Source of the DNA: Mactra quadrangularis
Taxonomy: Eukaryota; Mollusca; Bivalvia; Venerida; Mactridae
Direction: 5' to 3'
Length of the DNA stretch: 64,000 bases
Assembly: GCA_025267735.1 (NCBI GenBank)
Contig: CM046311.1
Span: forward strand, 31,968,895-32,032,894
Shown here: positions 22,495-34,082 of the stretch, piece after piece
Layout of the letters: each line of letters begins with the position of its first letter
Position numbering within the stretch: the stretch's first letter is position 1
Notes under the pieces: model-generated
Database searches by the model: none
What the model saw: the letters and a program-made list of their open reading frames with translations, nothing else
What the model was told of the DNA's origin: nothing
Position numbers and translations under genes: made by a program

Positions 22495-25400
22495 ACATTA
22501 TTGTCAAATTTCATGGAAGGGTATAACCTCCCCGGGTGGGATTCGAACCCGCACCCCCTCGGGCACGAGTATCCAAATTCCGGCGTAGTTGGGTCGATAA
22601 GTGTCATTTTTCACGACAATCTTTCACTTAGTGATACAAGCACCAAATTTGGCACAGTTGTTGTACATAGTGTGTAGTTTACAAAAAGCACGATTTCTAC
22701 CTCGAAATTCAAGATGGCCGCCATATTTTCAAAATGGCTGCCGATGATAGGGATTTTTTATCCTGTTCATATAAAATAGCCTTTTCAATTACTTTTATTT
22801 ACGTAATTATCAATATATTTTCAATATTTTATAACAAATAAACAATTCTGTTAAATTTTTTCAAACAAAATCCATTTAATGGTTGTCAATTCAAAATGGC
22901 GGCCATTACAAGACGCCAAATAATTTTATATACTAACGCTTTTTCTCAGATGAAATTCATTGCAGTAAATTGATTCAGAACATTTCTCATTTATTAGACT
23001 ACATCTCAAAGTATAACCAGTGCATCTGGTGACATCACTACAATGAAACCTAGGCATCATTCGCGGTTCGAAAACATTACATATACGACCGCCTGTGCTT
23101 TAATACTCGGCATGTATATGAGTGTCAATTAAAGTGTGCTTGTTGCTGTATTGGCACATGATATTTTTCTCTGTTTGTGTGCTGTTGAAACAAACAGATG
23201 TCTGTACATTATACTAAAAAGTCTCAAATGTTATCGATCAACCCCTCTTAATATTATATAACTATCGTTAGTCAACGTGAGGGAGCCAATGGTAACAGGG
23301 TTTAAGTTACCACAATGGTGTACAGCTTACACGGAATTTAGATAATACTGAATGAATCATTGGGTTAGATGTAGGGTACTCTTTCCATTGACACATATTT
23401 AGGAATGATGATCCCGGACAACTTTGAATTAAATTCAGCGGCGTTCGTATCAATTAGTACAAATCAGAAATTAATCCGTTATCATCCATAACTACGGTTT
23501 GAATCCAAAAACTGCTTTGACAACATATTCATAAAGTATTACATGCCTCAGTAGCTACACTCAATTTTTTGTCAGTATCCAACCGATTTCCTTCTTCTGT
23601 AAATGTGTGGCCAAGATTTTAGAAGTATATGCAGACAGTTGTACATTGTATCCCATATCTCAATGTTATTTACAGTGAGGCAGTAAAAAGATTAACTTTA
23701 GAGCAGGAAATGTGTACAAAAATCCATCATGTATTTCTATAACAACCGATTTAGATTAGTGCTGCTGTCTCAATCTGACAAAGTTTATGTCTCCCCCAAA
23801 TTGTTAGTAGCTCAAATGAATATTCTAAAATAACTCCAAGTATGCCACCCTTTTATAGGACAATTCAGATTGTTTTTAGGTTTAAACCATCTTGATCAGA
23901 CGATTAAGCTTGTATTAATGAAGCTTTGTAATGCAATAGTGCAAAGTAACACAAAACTTCCTTCATCAAATGATTACTATTTGCAAATTTGAATATGCTA
24001 GAAAACGAGCAGCCTAACAGATTAGTCATTCGTAGCCACAGAAATTGACACTAGCAAACTATACAGGTCAGACATATCAGCTGGCCAATACTTTTCAGAC
24101 TCCGGTAATAATCCCTGACTATCAGCATATTTCCGATGCAACTGTTATTTATGGATTCTTGCTCGTATATTCTGATTCTCAGAAAGCATTAAAGGCCTTT
24201 GGATAATATGTTTTTAAAGATTTAATTCCATAGGTGCATGAATATGTCTCGAAATATAACAGGATATACACATGTAATTAGTTTCGATGTTTACGAGGGT
24301 CAGTTAGAGACAAACGTGAGCGCCAAAGATAAGCACTCAAAACAAATTTACGACCAAATTGGCAGAAAATTGTACGAGGTAGTGACAACAAGACCGAACT
24401 AAATTGGATTCTGATCCGACAAAATACTTACCATGTGTTTTGTAATGTTTTTGTTGTGACAAAATGTGAGATTGTATCCATTTGTTTCTACAATAAAATG
24501 AATCCTCGTAATCACGAAGAATCATATTCAATCCACTTTATACTATAAAGCAACAGGCAAAACTTTTTTTATAATAAAGCATGTGTGACTGATGCTGTTA
24601 ACTAAACGTGTTTCAACACTAAAAAGGTGCAGATTTTATAAACCTTGGATTGAGTTTGGTCTAGGATAGTCAATTAGAATGTTACCAATACACAAAATGA
24701 CGGCTCAGAAAAATCTAATAGAATGTTGTTCTTCCACGATTTTACTTGTAGTCATTTTATGTAGGTCTTTGAAAAAGCTAAGTCAACATTTAGCAGACAT
24801 GATCAAGATTTCAAAACACTCTAGAAATTTGTCATAATGCGCGATTAGAACAGTCTTATAGACAATGTTGCGACGCTAGGCTTGACTTTTCTGTCCAAGA
24901 GCAAATATCCTATAATGCAATTTCACATACAAGGGCGTCTTTCTATGAACAAGTCAAAAGTTCTGTCTTCCACGCTGCGTGTATTTTTGGTCAATCGATG
25001 GCTATTAAGATCGAATCCAGTCGGCTGGCTCTGATAAAACAGTAGCGAATGACAAAAGCTATTGGACAACCTTTCACCGATTGCCAAAAGTTTTCATCAG
25101 TTAACTAAATGTGGTGACAAGAGGGAATGTCATAAGCGATTCAAATGCTGTCGAGTCGGTTTTAAATGAACTCGTTTGTGCGCTTGCATGTGCGAATAAT
25201 GAAATCATCACAGACTAAACCATCTATGTTTGCGTTCATATAATTATCACAACAATATTTAAACTATCTTTACGATCTTGACCTTAAATTGTTGACTTCT
25301 AGACATGTGTGCATCACGCATTATTGTTGAAACTTTAGTTTTTGACTAGGATTATGAGAATCCTTGCTTCATTTACGTGAATTCGGTTAAATTTCTGATA

Positions 25401-26112
25401 AAATCACTTTATATATATATACCTTCTCATGTGACATTGACCTTTGACATACACAACATGTGGACAACATTAAGCATAAACATAGTAAACACTTGATAAA
25501 GGCAATCCAACACATGTATTAATATTTCAATGTTAAAGTAATAGTCTCAAATAAACTAATTGTTTGATTATTTAATTAGTATTTACGGGGTATTAACATC
25601 CTCCTTAGATCAAGGTCAAGGTCACGGTAAATGTCAATTTATGTCTATGAATATTTGTCAAAGATTCTATCAAGTTAATTTGAATAATGACTATTTTCTA
25701 TTTGCATCTCCAACCCTACATGATCATTAAAATGATTCAAAAAGTTTGAAACAACATTCTCATGTATGTTACCTTTACCATGACCTTGACCTTGACCTTG
25801 GAAGTATATCACATGATGTAAATCAATGTCTTGACTTGGTTAACATTTGTAGAATGCAAAATCACTATAATTTATCATCCTATGATACATTCAAAGCGGT
25901 AAAAAGAAGTTTAGTCGCTTTGGGATACTGATTTCTAGGCGCATGCGCAAAAACGACGGCCATCTTGAATTTCGAAGTGGAAATCGTGCTTTTTGTGAAT
26001 GGTAGACCTTGCAGGTCATCTGTGCCATATTTGATGCTTGCATCACCAAGTGAAAGATTGTTGCAGTTATCGACCCCACTAGCGCGCTACCAACTGCGCT
26101 ATCGACCCGGGT
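22495..26112 (-). mobile_element. SINE family 2 copy split by a 3.5-kb element
   Basis: The body and box B side is at 22495-22585 and the box A side at 26085-26112. Joined, they restore the usual head order. The 3' part of the SINE left of 22495 is missing. Confidence 0.88.
22586..26081. mobile_element. 3.5-kb terminal-inverted-repeat element, no coding sequence
   Basis: The left end reads TAGTTGGGTCGATAAGTG and the inverted right end TAGTGGGGTCGATAACTG. Homology continues inward about 130 bp through CAATCTTTCACTT, TTTGGCACAG, AAAAAGCACGATTTC and ATTCAAGATGGCCG. A 3-bp duplication GCG flanks it (22583-22585 and 26082-26084). The interior has no transposase and only short shadow frames. It includes CCTTGA-rich words (about 25605-25630 and 25775-25800). 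Superfamily not identified. Confidence 0.85.
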
Positions 26113-26116
26113 TCGA

Positions 26117-26862
26117 CCAATTTAAGGTTCATGTAAAGTCTTGGTTTGCATAGTAATTCAGTGAAAATAAAAATGCTCTAATTCTGTAACATCTCCATTC
26201 AAAGTAGTGTTTTATACATCAAATTGTTCCTCATGAAACATACAAAGTGATGCTTGTCATCAATTACCACAAAAATATTTAACAAAAGATGAATTTGCAA
26301 AATTGATGTTGTATAAATAAAAATACTAAATGTATTAATTTTTTCTTACAACAAAATTTAAAATCAAATACTTTACAGAACATAATAGTACATATTCCCA
26401 TGAAGGTACTCCAATATTTATAACATTAAAAAATGTTAAAACAAAACTAAGGCAAATGAAAAACTAAAGTAAAAGTAGAAACAGGGTCGTGAAAACCCAT
26501 TACACTTGCATCTGTCAAAATGATTTTCATATACTGTAGTTTTGTTTTAACATTTTTGGGATTATATATTTTGGAGTACCTTCATTGGAATATGAACTAA
26601 ACTGTTCTGTAAATGGATTAATGTTAAATTAGTTTGTAAAAAGAATTGAATGTCTTTTCATTTTTACAGCATCAATTTTGCAAATACATCTTTTGTTAAA
26701 AGTTTTCATCTGAATTAATTGCCAGCATCACTTTGTATGTTTCTTAAGAAACATTTTGATGTATAAAACTGCTCTTGATGAAAGTACGACAGAATTAGAG
26801 CATTTATTATTTTACTATTATTATTGCAAAAAAGACTTTACTTGAACCTAATAGATGGCGGA
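26117..26862. repeat. ~745-bp imperfect palindrome
   Basis: Two arms of roughly 330-370 bp match as reverse complements: left words such as ATGCTCTAATTCTGT, ACATACAAAGTGATGCT, TTTGCAAAATTGATG and GAAGGTACTCCAA recur inverted, in mirrored order, on the right. The unpaired centre is near 26455-26545. Likely a fold-back element. No transposase. Confidence 0.85.
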
Positions 26863-26876
26863 TCTGACACTGACAG

Positions 26877-26954
26877 CATTCGGAACTACATCGGCAATCT
26901 CCTACGCAGATAAACACATATCTTCGTAGATGATCGCCGAGGTTGTTCCGAATG
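26877..26954. mobile_element. 78-bp CATTCGG MITE with 9-bp target duplication
   Basis: Ends CATTCGGAACTACATCGGC and, inverted, CATTCGGAACAACCTCGGCG. Nine-bp direct repeat CACTGACAG at 26868-26876 and 26955-26963. A 9-bp duplication is typical of Mutator-like elements. Longer relatives lie at 44781-45664 and 52147-52675. Confidence 0.88.
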
Positions 26955-27157
26955 CACTGACAGCAGCCCTGCGTTCAGTAAGCATTTAACGTTAGCCAAT
27001 CACCATTACCGTTATGAACGGTTAATTGAACGACCCGTTGAAGTGCAAACGTTTAAAGTTGGCGGGCAAGAGAGTCGTTATTTCTATTTTATTAGAAGAA
27101 TTCGGATAGCAGGACTTGTTTTCTCATTTAAATAATCATTTAAAATTAGCATTGGAT

Positions 27158-28430
27158 GCTATATACTAAAAAAAACATAATCTTTAAGATCCCCTAACCA
27201 TAACCTCTGATCAACTGCCATTAATACGCTCCTCGAATTCACCGACCATTTGCACTGTCAAGTTGAATAGACTCGCCCTACTTTTTCAGCAAATCTCTGA
27301 CTCCAAATAATTTGCAGTTTTCATCTTTATTGTGACTGTCAATGTTTTTTGTAAATGCATTGATCTAAATCAACGGGAGTAACATCGCCGACTTCGTTAA
27401 ATAGGCCTAATCCGAATTCCTTTTTGTACCGTCCGTGCACAGGCGGTACAAACAAAGTTTTCTACTCATTATTGATGTACAGCACGAACTATGGATTAAA
27501 TCATATTGTTCTTTTTACATGTGTTTTCATTGTAACAGTGAAAGTTTGTTTGTACCGGAGGGGAAAACCCAAATATTTGAATTTCGGATATAGTCCATTC
27601 GCAATGGCAGTTACTAATTTGCAAAATGTATTGGAACTACATGTATTTTGTTTCAGGTTGTTTCATGCTCGCGTACTATATACTAAAACCGTTAGCTGTT
27701 GGCCTTAAACGTTTTCCGCTAACAGGCCTTTCAATAATGACTGTTAGCGAACGTTACGAAACGTTCTCGGTAACTGAACGCCCTACAGAGCCTTCGCATT
27801 TTAACACCATTAGGGTTCGTCGAAAATCCTCGGAAGAACCCCAAGGAAACCCCTTACAACTAAGAATCCCCTGAATAAAGCGTAGAAAAACTCGTTAAAT
27901 CCAAGGATTAATTATAGGTACGCATTAATTTGAAAATTGTTAAATTTTGTAACTACATGAAGTATGTTGAAAAGAATGAAGATGAAATATAGTCATATTA
28001 AGCAATAAGCCAAATCAAGATGTTTTATTATCATCAATATCATGATTAAGATTGTATGCTTAATCAGAATCGTGATTTCAGAAATAAAACACACCCCAGG
28101 TTAGGCTTTTTCGTTGATAGTTTTCGATGTGTGGTTATAACTAACTTTCTTGCAAAAATCATAAAATATATTACGATCATTAAACGCTTTCTCCAAATTT
28201 TATGTAACGATACACGTTAAACCGAAATGTATACTTTTGTATACAAATAGGATGATACTTTCACTAAAAATTTTATAATGGGTACTTCCTTTTAGAAGCG
28301 GGTATAAACGTTAATAGGATGATACTTTCAACTTGACAGTGCAAATGGTCGGTGAATTCGAGGAGCGTATTAATGGCAGTTGATCAGAGGTTATGGTTAG
28401 AGAATCTTATAGACTATGTTTTTAGTATAT
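27158..28430. repeat. Inverted repeat pair with perfect 74-bp core, 1.06 kb apart
   Basis: Positions 27194-27267 and 28327-28400 are exact reverse complements over 74 bp. Weaker homology extends outward to about 27158 and 28430 (ATATACTAAAAA...). Between the arms are non-coding sequence and a segment at about 27735-27790 resembling one arm of the GTTCAATTAC fold-back family. Possibly a non-autonomous DNA transposon. Confidence 0.85.
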
Positions 28431-28780
28431 ACGTAGTATGTAATAGTATACTTTGATGATAGCTGTAACTTGTATATAAAAAAAACTTAAAAGGAGGAAG
28501 TTTTAAAATTAATTAACATCGGCTGTAATCCATTGGTTATTACGACGAGACAAAATACCCCGGTTTTCCAAAACAACTTTTTTGTGCATCGCATCTTCTT
28601 ATTTAGTTTGCATATGAACACCTGACCCAGTGGGGTAGCGTAAGTAAGGCACACCCAGACAGGCGACCAAAATGTTTATTTGGCAGCTTTTGAAAACAAT
28701 TGGCGGAGAAAGGGTGTTGTCAATGACAACCCATATAGTTTCCTTGATACCTTTGAGACATATGTGACTTTTCTTTTTTT

Positions 28781-29012
28781 ATAATGGGTTTAACGCCATG
28801 TTAAAACAATTTAGGTCTATTTACGAAACAAGCGTACCTAACCCAGCTTAGCTTTCCTGGACCCTTGTCTATAACCAGTACTGAACTTCCCGCCACAAGT
28901 TCGGCAAATTCTCCATACACCATATTAGTGGAGGAAAATTGACGTTATTGTCAAACTTTCAATGAAAGGTTTAACTAAACCGCCCCGGCTAGATTCGAGG
29001 ATTCGAAATCTA
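28781..29012 (-). mobile_element. SINE family 2 copy, diverged
   Basis: Plus strand runs GGTTTAACGCCATGTTAAAA, AGCTTTCCTGGACCCTTG, GGAGGAAAATTGACGTTATT, then a degenerate box B; box A is lost. Confidence 0.8.
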
Positions 29013-29070
29013 TCCCTTTTGTGAAATTTGATTTGAAATTCAGGTATGCACAGGAGGGTAAACCATTGAC

Positions 29071-29225
29071 CACTTGTCTAGCTCAGTTGTTAGCACGAAA
29101 GTCTACTGATCCAGGGGTTGTTGGTTCGAATCGCGGGCGGGGCATACTTTGTGGAGTTAAAAATATTTTCTATGACCGTTATCCATATTACCACTGATTC
29201 TAAATCATGTTGGGCAGTTTTCAGT
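29071..29225 (+). mobile_element. SINE family 1 head and partial body
   Basis: Box A region GTCTAGCTCAGTTGTTAGCA, box B GGTTCGAATCG, then the body words GGGCATACTTTGTGGAG and CTATGACCG. The tail is absent. Confidence 0.8.
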
Positions 29226-29239
29226 CATCGTTCCATCGT

Positions 29240-30755
29240 TACAATCATGACTGACCAGGGGGTGGTGACAGTAATCCGCCATGCTAATTTTGTTAAAATG
29301 AATAATAAAACGTTTATTTTCAATACAATCTACCTCTGGAATGGATTGTTTCATTTTTAGCTCGACTTTTCGAAGAAAATGAGAGCTATTGCTATCACTT
29401 TTGCATCGGCGTCGGCGTCGGTGTTGGCGTTGGCGTTGGCGTTGGCGTTGGTTTTCAGGTTGAAGTTTTTTGAAACACTTATAACTTTAACACTATCCGA
29501 GTTATCTTATTGAAAGTTGGTATACTTATTTAGTTTACTATATTAACCATTCTGTGAAAGGGGATAACTCTGGATGAATTATTTTATGAGTTATTGCCCT
29601 TTTATACTTCAAAAATTGCAAAATATGAGGTTAAAGTTTTTCCTATGTAGAATATCATCAATACTGATCAAGATATTTGACTTAAAGTTTGTATACTTAT
29701 TTGCCGGAACGATATCTACACGTCTGTGAAGGCACGTAACTGTGGATGAATTTTTTCTGGAGTAATTGTCCTTTTATACTTAAAAATGCAAAATATAATG
29801 TTAAAATTGTTTCTTTATGTAATATCTTTAATACTAATCAAGATATTTGACTTTAAATTTGTATACTTAATTATCGGTACTATATCTACCCAACTATAAA
29901 GGGACGTAACTGTGGATAAATTATTTTTGGAGTTATGCCCCTTTATTAGATTAAAATTTGTTCTAATGGGATATATTTAGAACTTATGAATATATTTGAA
30001 TGAAAGTTGGAATGCTTATTCGTCAGTTCTTCATCTATCGGACTATATAGGGACATAACTCTGGATTAATTACTTTCTGAGTTATTCCCCTTTATACTTT
30101 GATGTTTAAGGGTTATGTTTGCTCAAATTGAATATATTTTGTTAGATAGAAAGTTAGTATACTTTTCCATCAGTACTACATCTAGTCGAATACAATGGTA
30201 CGTAAAAATTAATGAATTATTCTTTCAGTTGTGACCCTTTTCAACTTTTTAATTCGGGAGAAAGTATTATGAAGTGAAATATTTTTTTCTATACGTAAGA
30301 AGATATTCAAATGATAGTTAGTATGCTTATTCATCAGTACTACATCTACGCGACTGGTGGTTTTTTTTTGAAGTTATGTCCCTTTACTTTAATTTTGAAT
30401 TTTGTTCAAATTAAAATACAATGTATTTATAGTTCTTCATATAGATATTTAAATGAAAGTAGGTATGCTCATTCGTTGATACTGTCTACTTTACTCTGAA
30501 CGGACGTTACTATGGATGAATGTTTTAGGAGTAATGCCCCTTTTATATTTTACAAATATGAATTAGTAATTATTATTTGACTGAATTATATCCTTTCAAA
30601 AATTATGTCCTGTCTTGAAATTACTTTTGTTTTAAGATTAGCCTTGCCATGAACAAAACACCCGAAAAGTCGAGCGCGCTGTCCTTGGACTGCTCTTGTT
30701 AATGTTTACCCAAACACGTTTAGTTTTTTTGTACGCACTATTATGTATAAATTAA
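29240..30755. mobile_element. TAGTGCG MITE remnant interrupted by a hairpin-headed repeat
   Basis: The left piece (about 29255-29358) and right piece (30701-30755) match the right half of the complete MITE at 31096-31401 (CCATGCTAATTTTGTT ... GTACGCACTAT). The element at 29359-30700 lies between them. Its own left end is lost. Confidence 0.7.
29359..30700 (+). repeat. Hairpin-headed dispersed repeat with ~7 internal repeats
   Basis: Starts AGCTCGACTTTTCGAAGAAA...GAGCT (head hairpin), then a (GGCGTY)n run at about 29406-29452. It ends CGAAAAGTCGAGCGCGCTGT...CTGCTCTTGTT. GCTCGACTTTTCG at 29360 is inverted at 30663-30675. I recognise this as a very common bivalve repeat. The interior repeats a unit of roughly 140-170 bp about seven times, each with a form of GAAAGTTNGTATACTTATT (near 29510, 29682, 29850, 30000, 30147, 30311, 30449). 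Structure resembles Helentron-type non-autonomous elements; that is inference. Confidence 0.75.
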
Positions 30756-30990
30756 TTTTCGAAACATTGCGTGTTTATTGTTTTTTAATTGCTCTTTTTG
30801 AATGAATCCGTTCATGGGGGAAACACATGAGTCCACACTACTGTGTAGCTGTTTAAATGTATTTATGCTAAAATTAAAACAAAATTACCTATCCACTACG
30901 TGTGTGCCAACAGGATACAGTTATTCCCCCAAGTGTTTTTATATAGATATAGTAATAGAAAAATTCTGAATATATTCATCCATACCTATT

Positions 30991-32290
30991 TTCACGGTGT
31001 ATAAACGACTGTACTACATCCGTGATTGCGATGGGTAGTGAATTTATACAGAAGTACAATTGATTAGTTTTTATGGGATAACAAATCTTCTAGTATAGTG
31101 CGTACAAAAAAACAAAACAATGTTTATAATAACAATAGAATAAACTAATCCACTATGAGGGACGCTCAGGATGACAATAACATAAACATGTGATATGTTT
31201 TACAATTGTCTTAATTGTTAGTGTAATGGAAAAGATTTTTACCAACACAAGCACGATTTACCAACAAATGGTGGTATCCATCATGCTAATTTTGTTACAA
31301 TGAATTACACACATTTTATTTTTATTACTGCCTACCCCAGAAATGGATTGTCTCATTTATAATGTTTACCAAAACACGTTTTGTTTTTTTTGTACGCACT
31401 ATACATAGACAGATTTTTAAAATAAACATTAGCTCGTGATAAACTATTTGCAACAGTTTTGATGATTCCATATCGTTCATATCGGTAAAAATGTTAACAA
31501 TCACTTCCAAATCACGAACTAGTTTGCTATGTTGACATCCATAGCTTGTCTTGTAAACTCGATTTCGAGAAAACAAATCACATTCATGTTATTGTATGAA
31601 GACTTTTTTGGTATATAATAAATTATTTATTGTATTATATCATTAATTTATCAGAATGTTGAATGCAACTACATGAATGTGTCAATTTGACGTTTATGTC
31701 GTGTGCATTCGCCGACATACTGTACGACTTCCACAAATGATTGTGTACGACTACTAACGATTTCATGTAAAACTCTTGTACGACTTCGTTTGATTTAATT
31801 ATGTGATTTAATATGAGGATATTATTGCGATTTTAAGTCTTTAGTCATGTACCGCTATTTTAAGCAATACATAATTTATAAAACAGGTTATATTTAACTT
31901 AATTATACTTTCGTACCCTTTGTTTGTGACCACTTAATTAAAGTATACAGTGCCTAAAACTAATTTTTACAGACAAAATATGAACAAACATCAGTTTTTT
32001 CTGCATGGGAAGGCCGAAACACTACATTTTAAGAAGGGAGATAACTGTCCATTAAAGGAACATAATAAAAAAATTTAAAATAGGGGGTAATTTCCTTAAG
32101 GTACACAATTTCATAGGATAGAAGGATACTTTTTCAGTATTCTGCAGTGAGGGGGGATTGAAATTTTGTTTACTTTGGGTACTCATCAAATGAATAAAAT
32201 GCCTTAAAATAATGGTAATAGCAGCAGATCACTTTTGCTGACACTTATCTTCAAGAAGAAAAGTGATAGTGTGACTAACAATTGACTCAT
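30991..32290 (+). repeat. Inverted arm A (left copy)
   Basis: Begins TTCACGGTGTATAAACGACT and is the reverse complement of 35497-37084 over nearly its whole length apart from private insertions. The inner end is at CTAACAATTGA (about 32286). The shadow frame 31576-31325 has a homologue in arm A' at 36807-37016, reflecting nucleotide homology and not a gene. Confidence 0.85.
31096..31401. mobile_element. 306-bp TAGTGCG MITE in arm A
   Basis: Ends TAGTGCGTACAAAAAAACAA and its inverse. TA at 31094-31095 and 31402-31403. Arm A' has the empty site (inverse of CTTCTGGTACATAGACAG near 36970-36990). Confidence 0.9.
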
Positions 32291-34082
32291 TCCCACTTAG
32301 AATGTACATTTGATGTCTCCAACGTTTATCATGTTTCCAGGAATTTAACTTACAGAATTTATGTAAATGAAATGCATATTTACAAGTGATAGTGCTATAG
32401 TAAAAGTATAAACGACATATTTCGTGAAGAAAACTTCTATTTTTTCAAAATATTGTCTCTTAATTAAGCCAGGGGGTAGAAAATCCCTATGTCTCCAATG
32501 GCAAATTCTTACAGTTAGCTTAAAATTGTTAAAAAATTCAGACAGATTTCCAATTTAATATATCTTTAATATGTCAGTTATTACTAAATCCTCAAGAAAA
32601 ACACATATTATAATGTAGATTCAAAAATAATTTTCCACACCTCATACAATAAACGTTGTCTCCAACCTCCGATAACGTACGGGACATTTATTCAAAGGCT
32701 TCATTAATCTCACAGCTTTGCACTCTTTACAAACTATTTTTGTGTAAGTAAAGTCCATAAAGGTATATCCTAATGATAAGACATTCATTTTAGCTGACAT
32801 TTTATTGGTATCGGTAATTTATGAGCTCATTTATTAAAAAATGAATCGTAATTTTCACCACGTAACGAACGGGACAATTAGTAAAATCAAATTATCTAAC
32901 AAACCGTTTCAAATAGGTTTTAAATTCTTCATTGAACTGATCTTCAATGTTTAAATAAGAAGTTTATAAAGTGTTTTTTATAATTCATTTAAAATGCATA
33001 TTTGTGACACACAAAGAAACAGTAAAAACAAAATGAAAAATAACGTACGAGTCCGTAACGTACAGGACAATATGTGACACAATAATTGATAATCGTCTGA
33101 ATATTTATGATTAATTGCTTTTGCAAGGTTCCTTAACATGCATTTAATCTTCACAGACGAAAATATTATGGGAACGGCAATTATAATGAAATTATAATGA
33201 TGTTCAAAAGTAACTAAGAAGAGTGACGGGAAAATAAGTTATAGTACCTTTTATTTGCAATAAATGATGAATAGTTAGCATTGTTCTTATTTGAATACCA
33301 TCTAGCTTTGAAATGATAAATTAAAACAATGCCTCGTTTGATCAAATTATAACTTTAGAATCATTTTAGCACACACTGCAATAATTTGATCAGGTTCATA
33401 CATTATCTTACTTATTTAATAACGTACGGGACACTGTAGAATTGTCTAAACATGCATTTGCCGGATGATTTGATGGTTGAAAATCACATGTTACCCCACT
33501 ACTAAATAGCTTTTATTAGTTTATGCGTTAGTTTGCTATGTTTCTTTGTTAAACTTGTCACAAAATTGTTGAATGTTGTTCTCTTAGAAAAATGAAAATG
33601 GTTCGCCTAAGTATTGTAATTGAGAGATATTATTGTAATTTTATATGTAAAACTCAAGTACATTGAATTGTAAAACAAATTACACAACAATGTAAGTTGT
33701 ATTCTTGCAGTTTAACTTAGTTATCAATAGTTTAGATTACCAAACTGAAGTATATAACGTACGAGCCAAGTTTGCTAACGTACGTGACAACAATTATATT
33801 CTTTATTGGTTGCTTTGTGGTGGTTCACATGCACACAACGTTTTGTTATAACACTAAGACAATGGTATTTAACTATTTTAAACAGTTTCATTCTATATTT
33901 AACTTGTTTGTATCGTTCTGGAACAGTTGATATGAATGACATTTTAAAACAAATAAAACTAATGAAAATAGCGTATTCAATATTTATGTTTTTCTGAAAG
34001 TATCTGGCTTACTCTTCAGTCTTTATCATTTATTCCGAAACATAATACCTATAGAATGCAACCGTATTGAATTTCTCAACAG
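32290..34082. other. Region with seven copies of a TAACGTACGGGACA-like motif
   Basis: No gene. Motif copies, all on the plus strand: 32673-32686, 32863-32876, 33041-33054, 33056-33069, 33420-33433, 33755-33768 and 33776-33789. Consensus TAACGTACGGGACA with 1-4 changes. Two are close doublets. The motif stands out against AT-rich surroundings. Confidence 0.85.

Noticed and set aside
29118..29360. 80-codon plus-strand frame
   Set aside because: Runs through a SINE head and a MITE remnant; chance frame.
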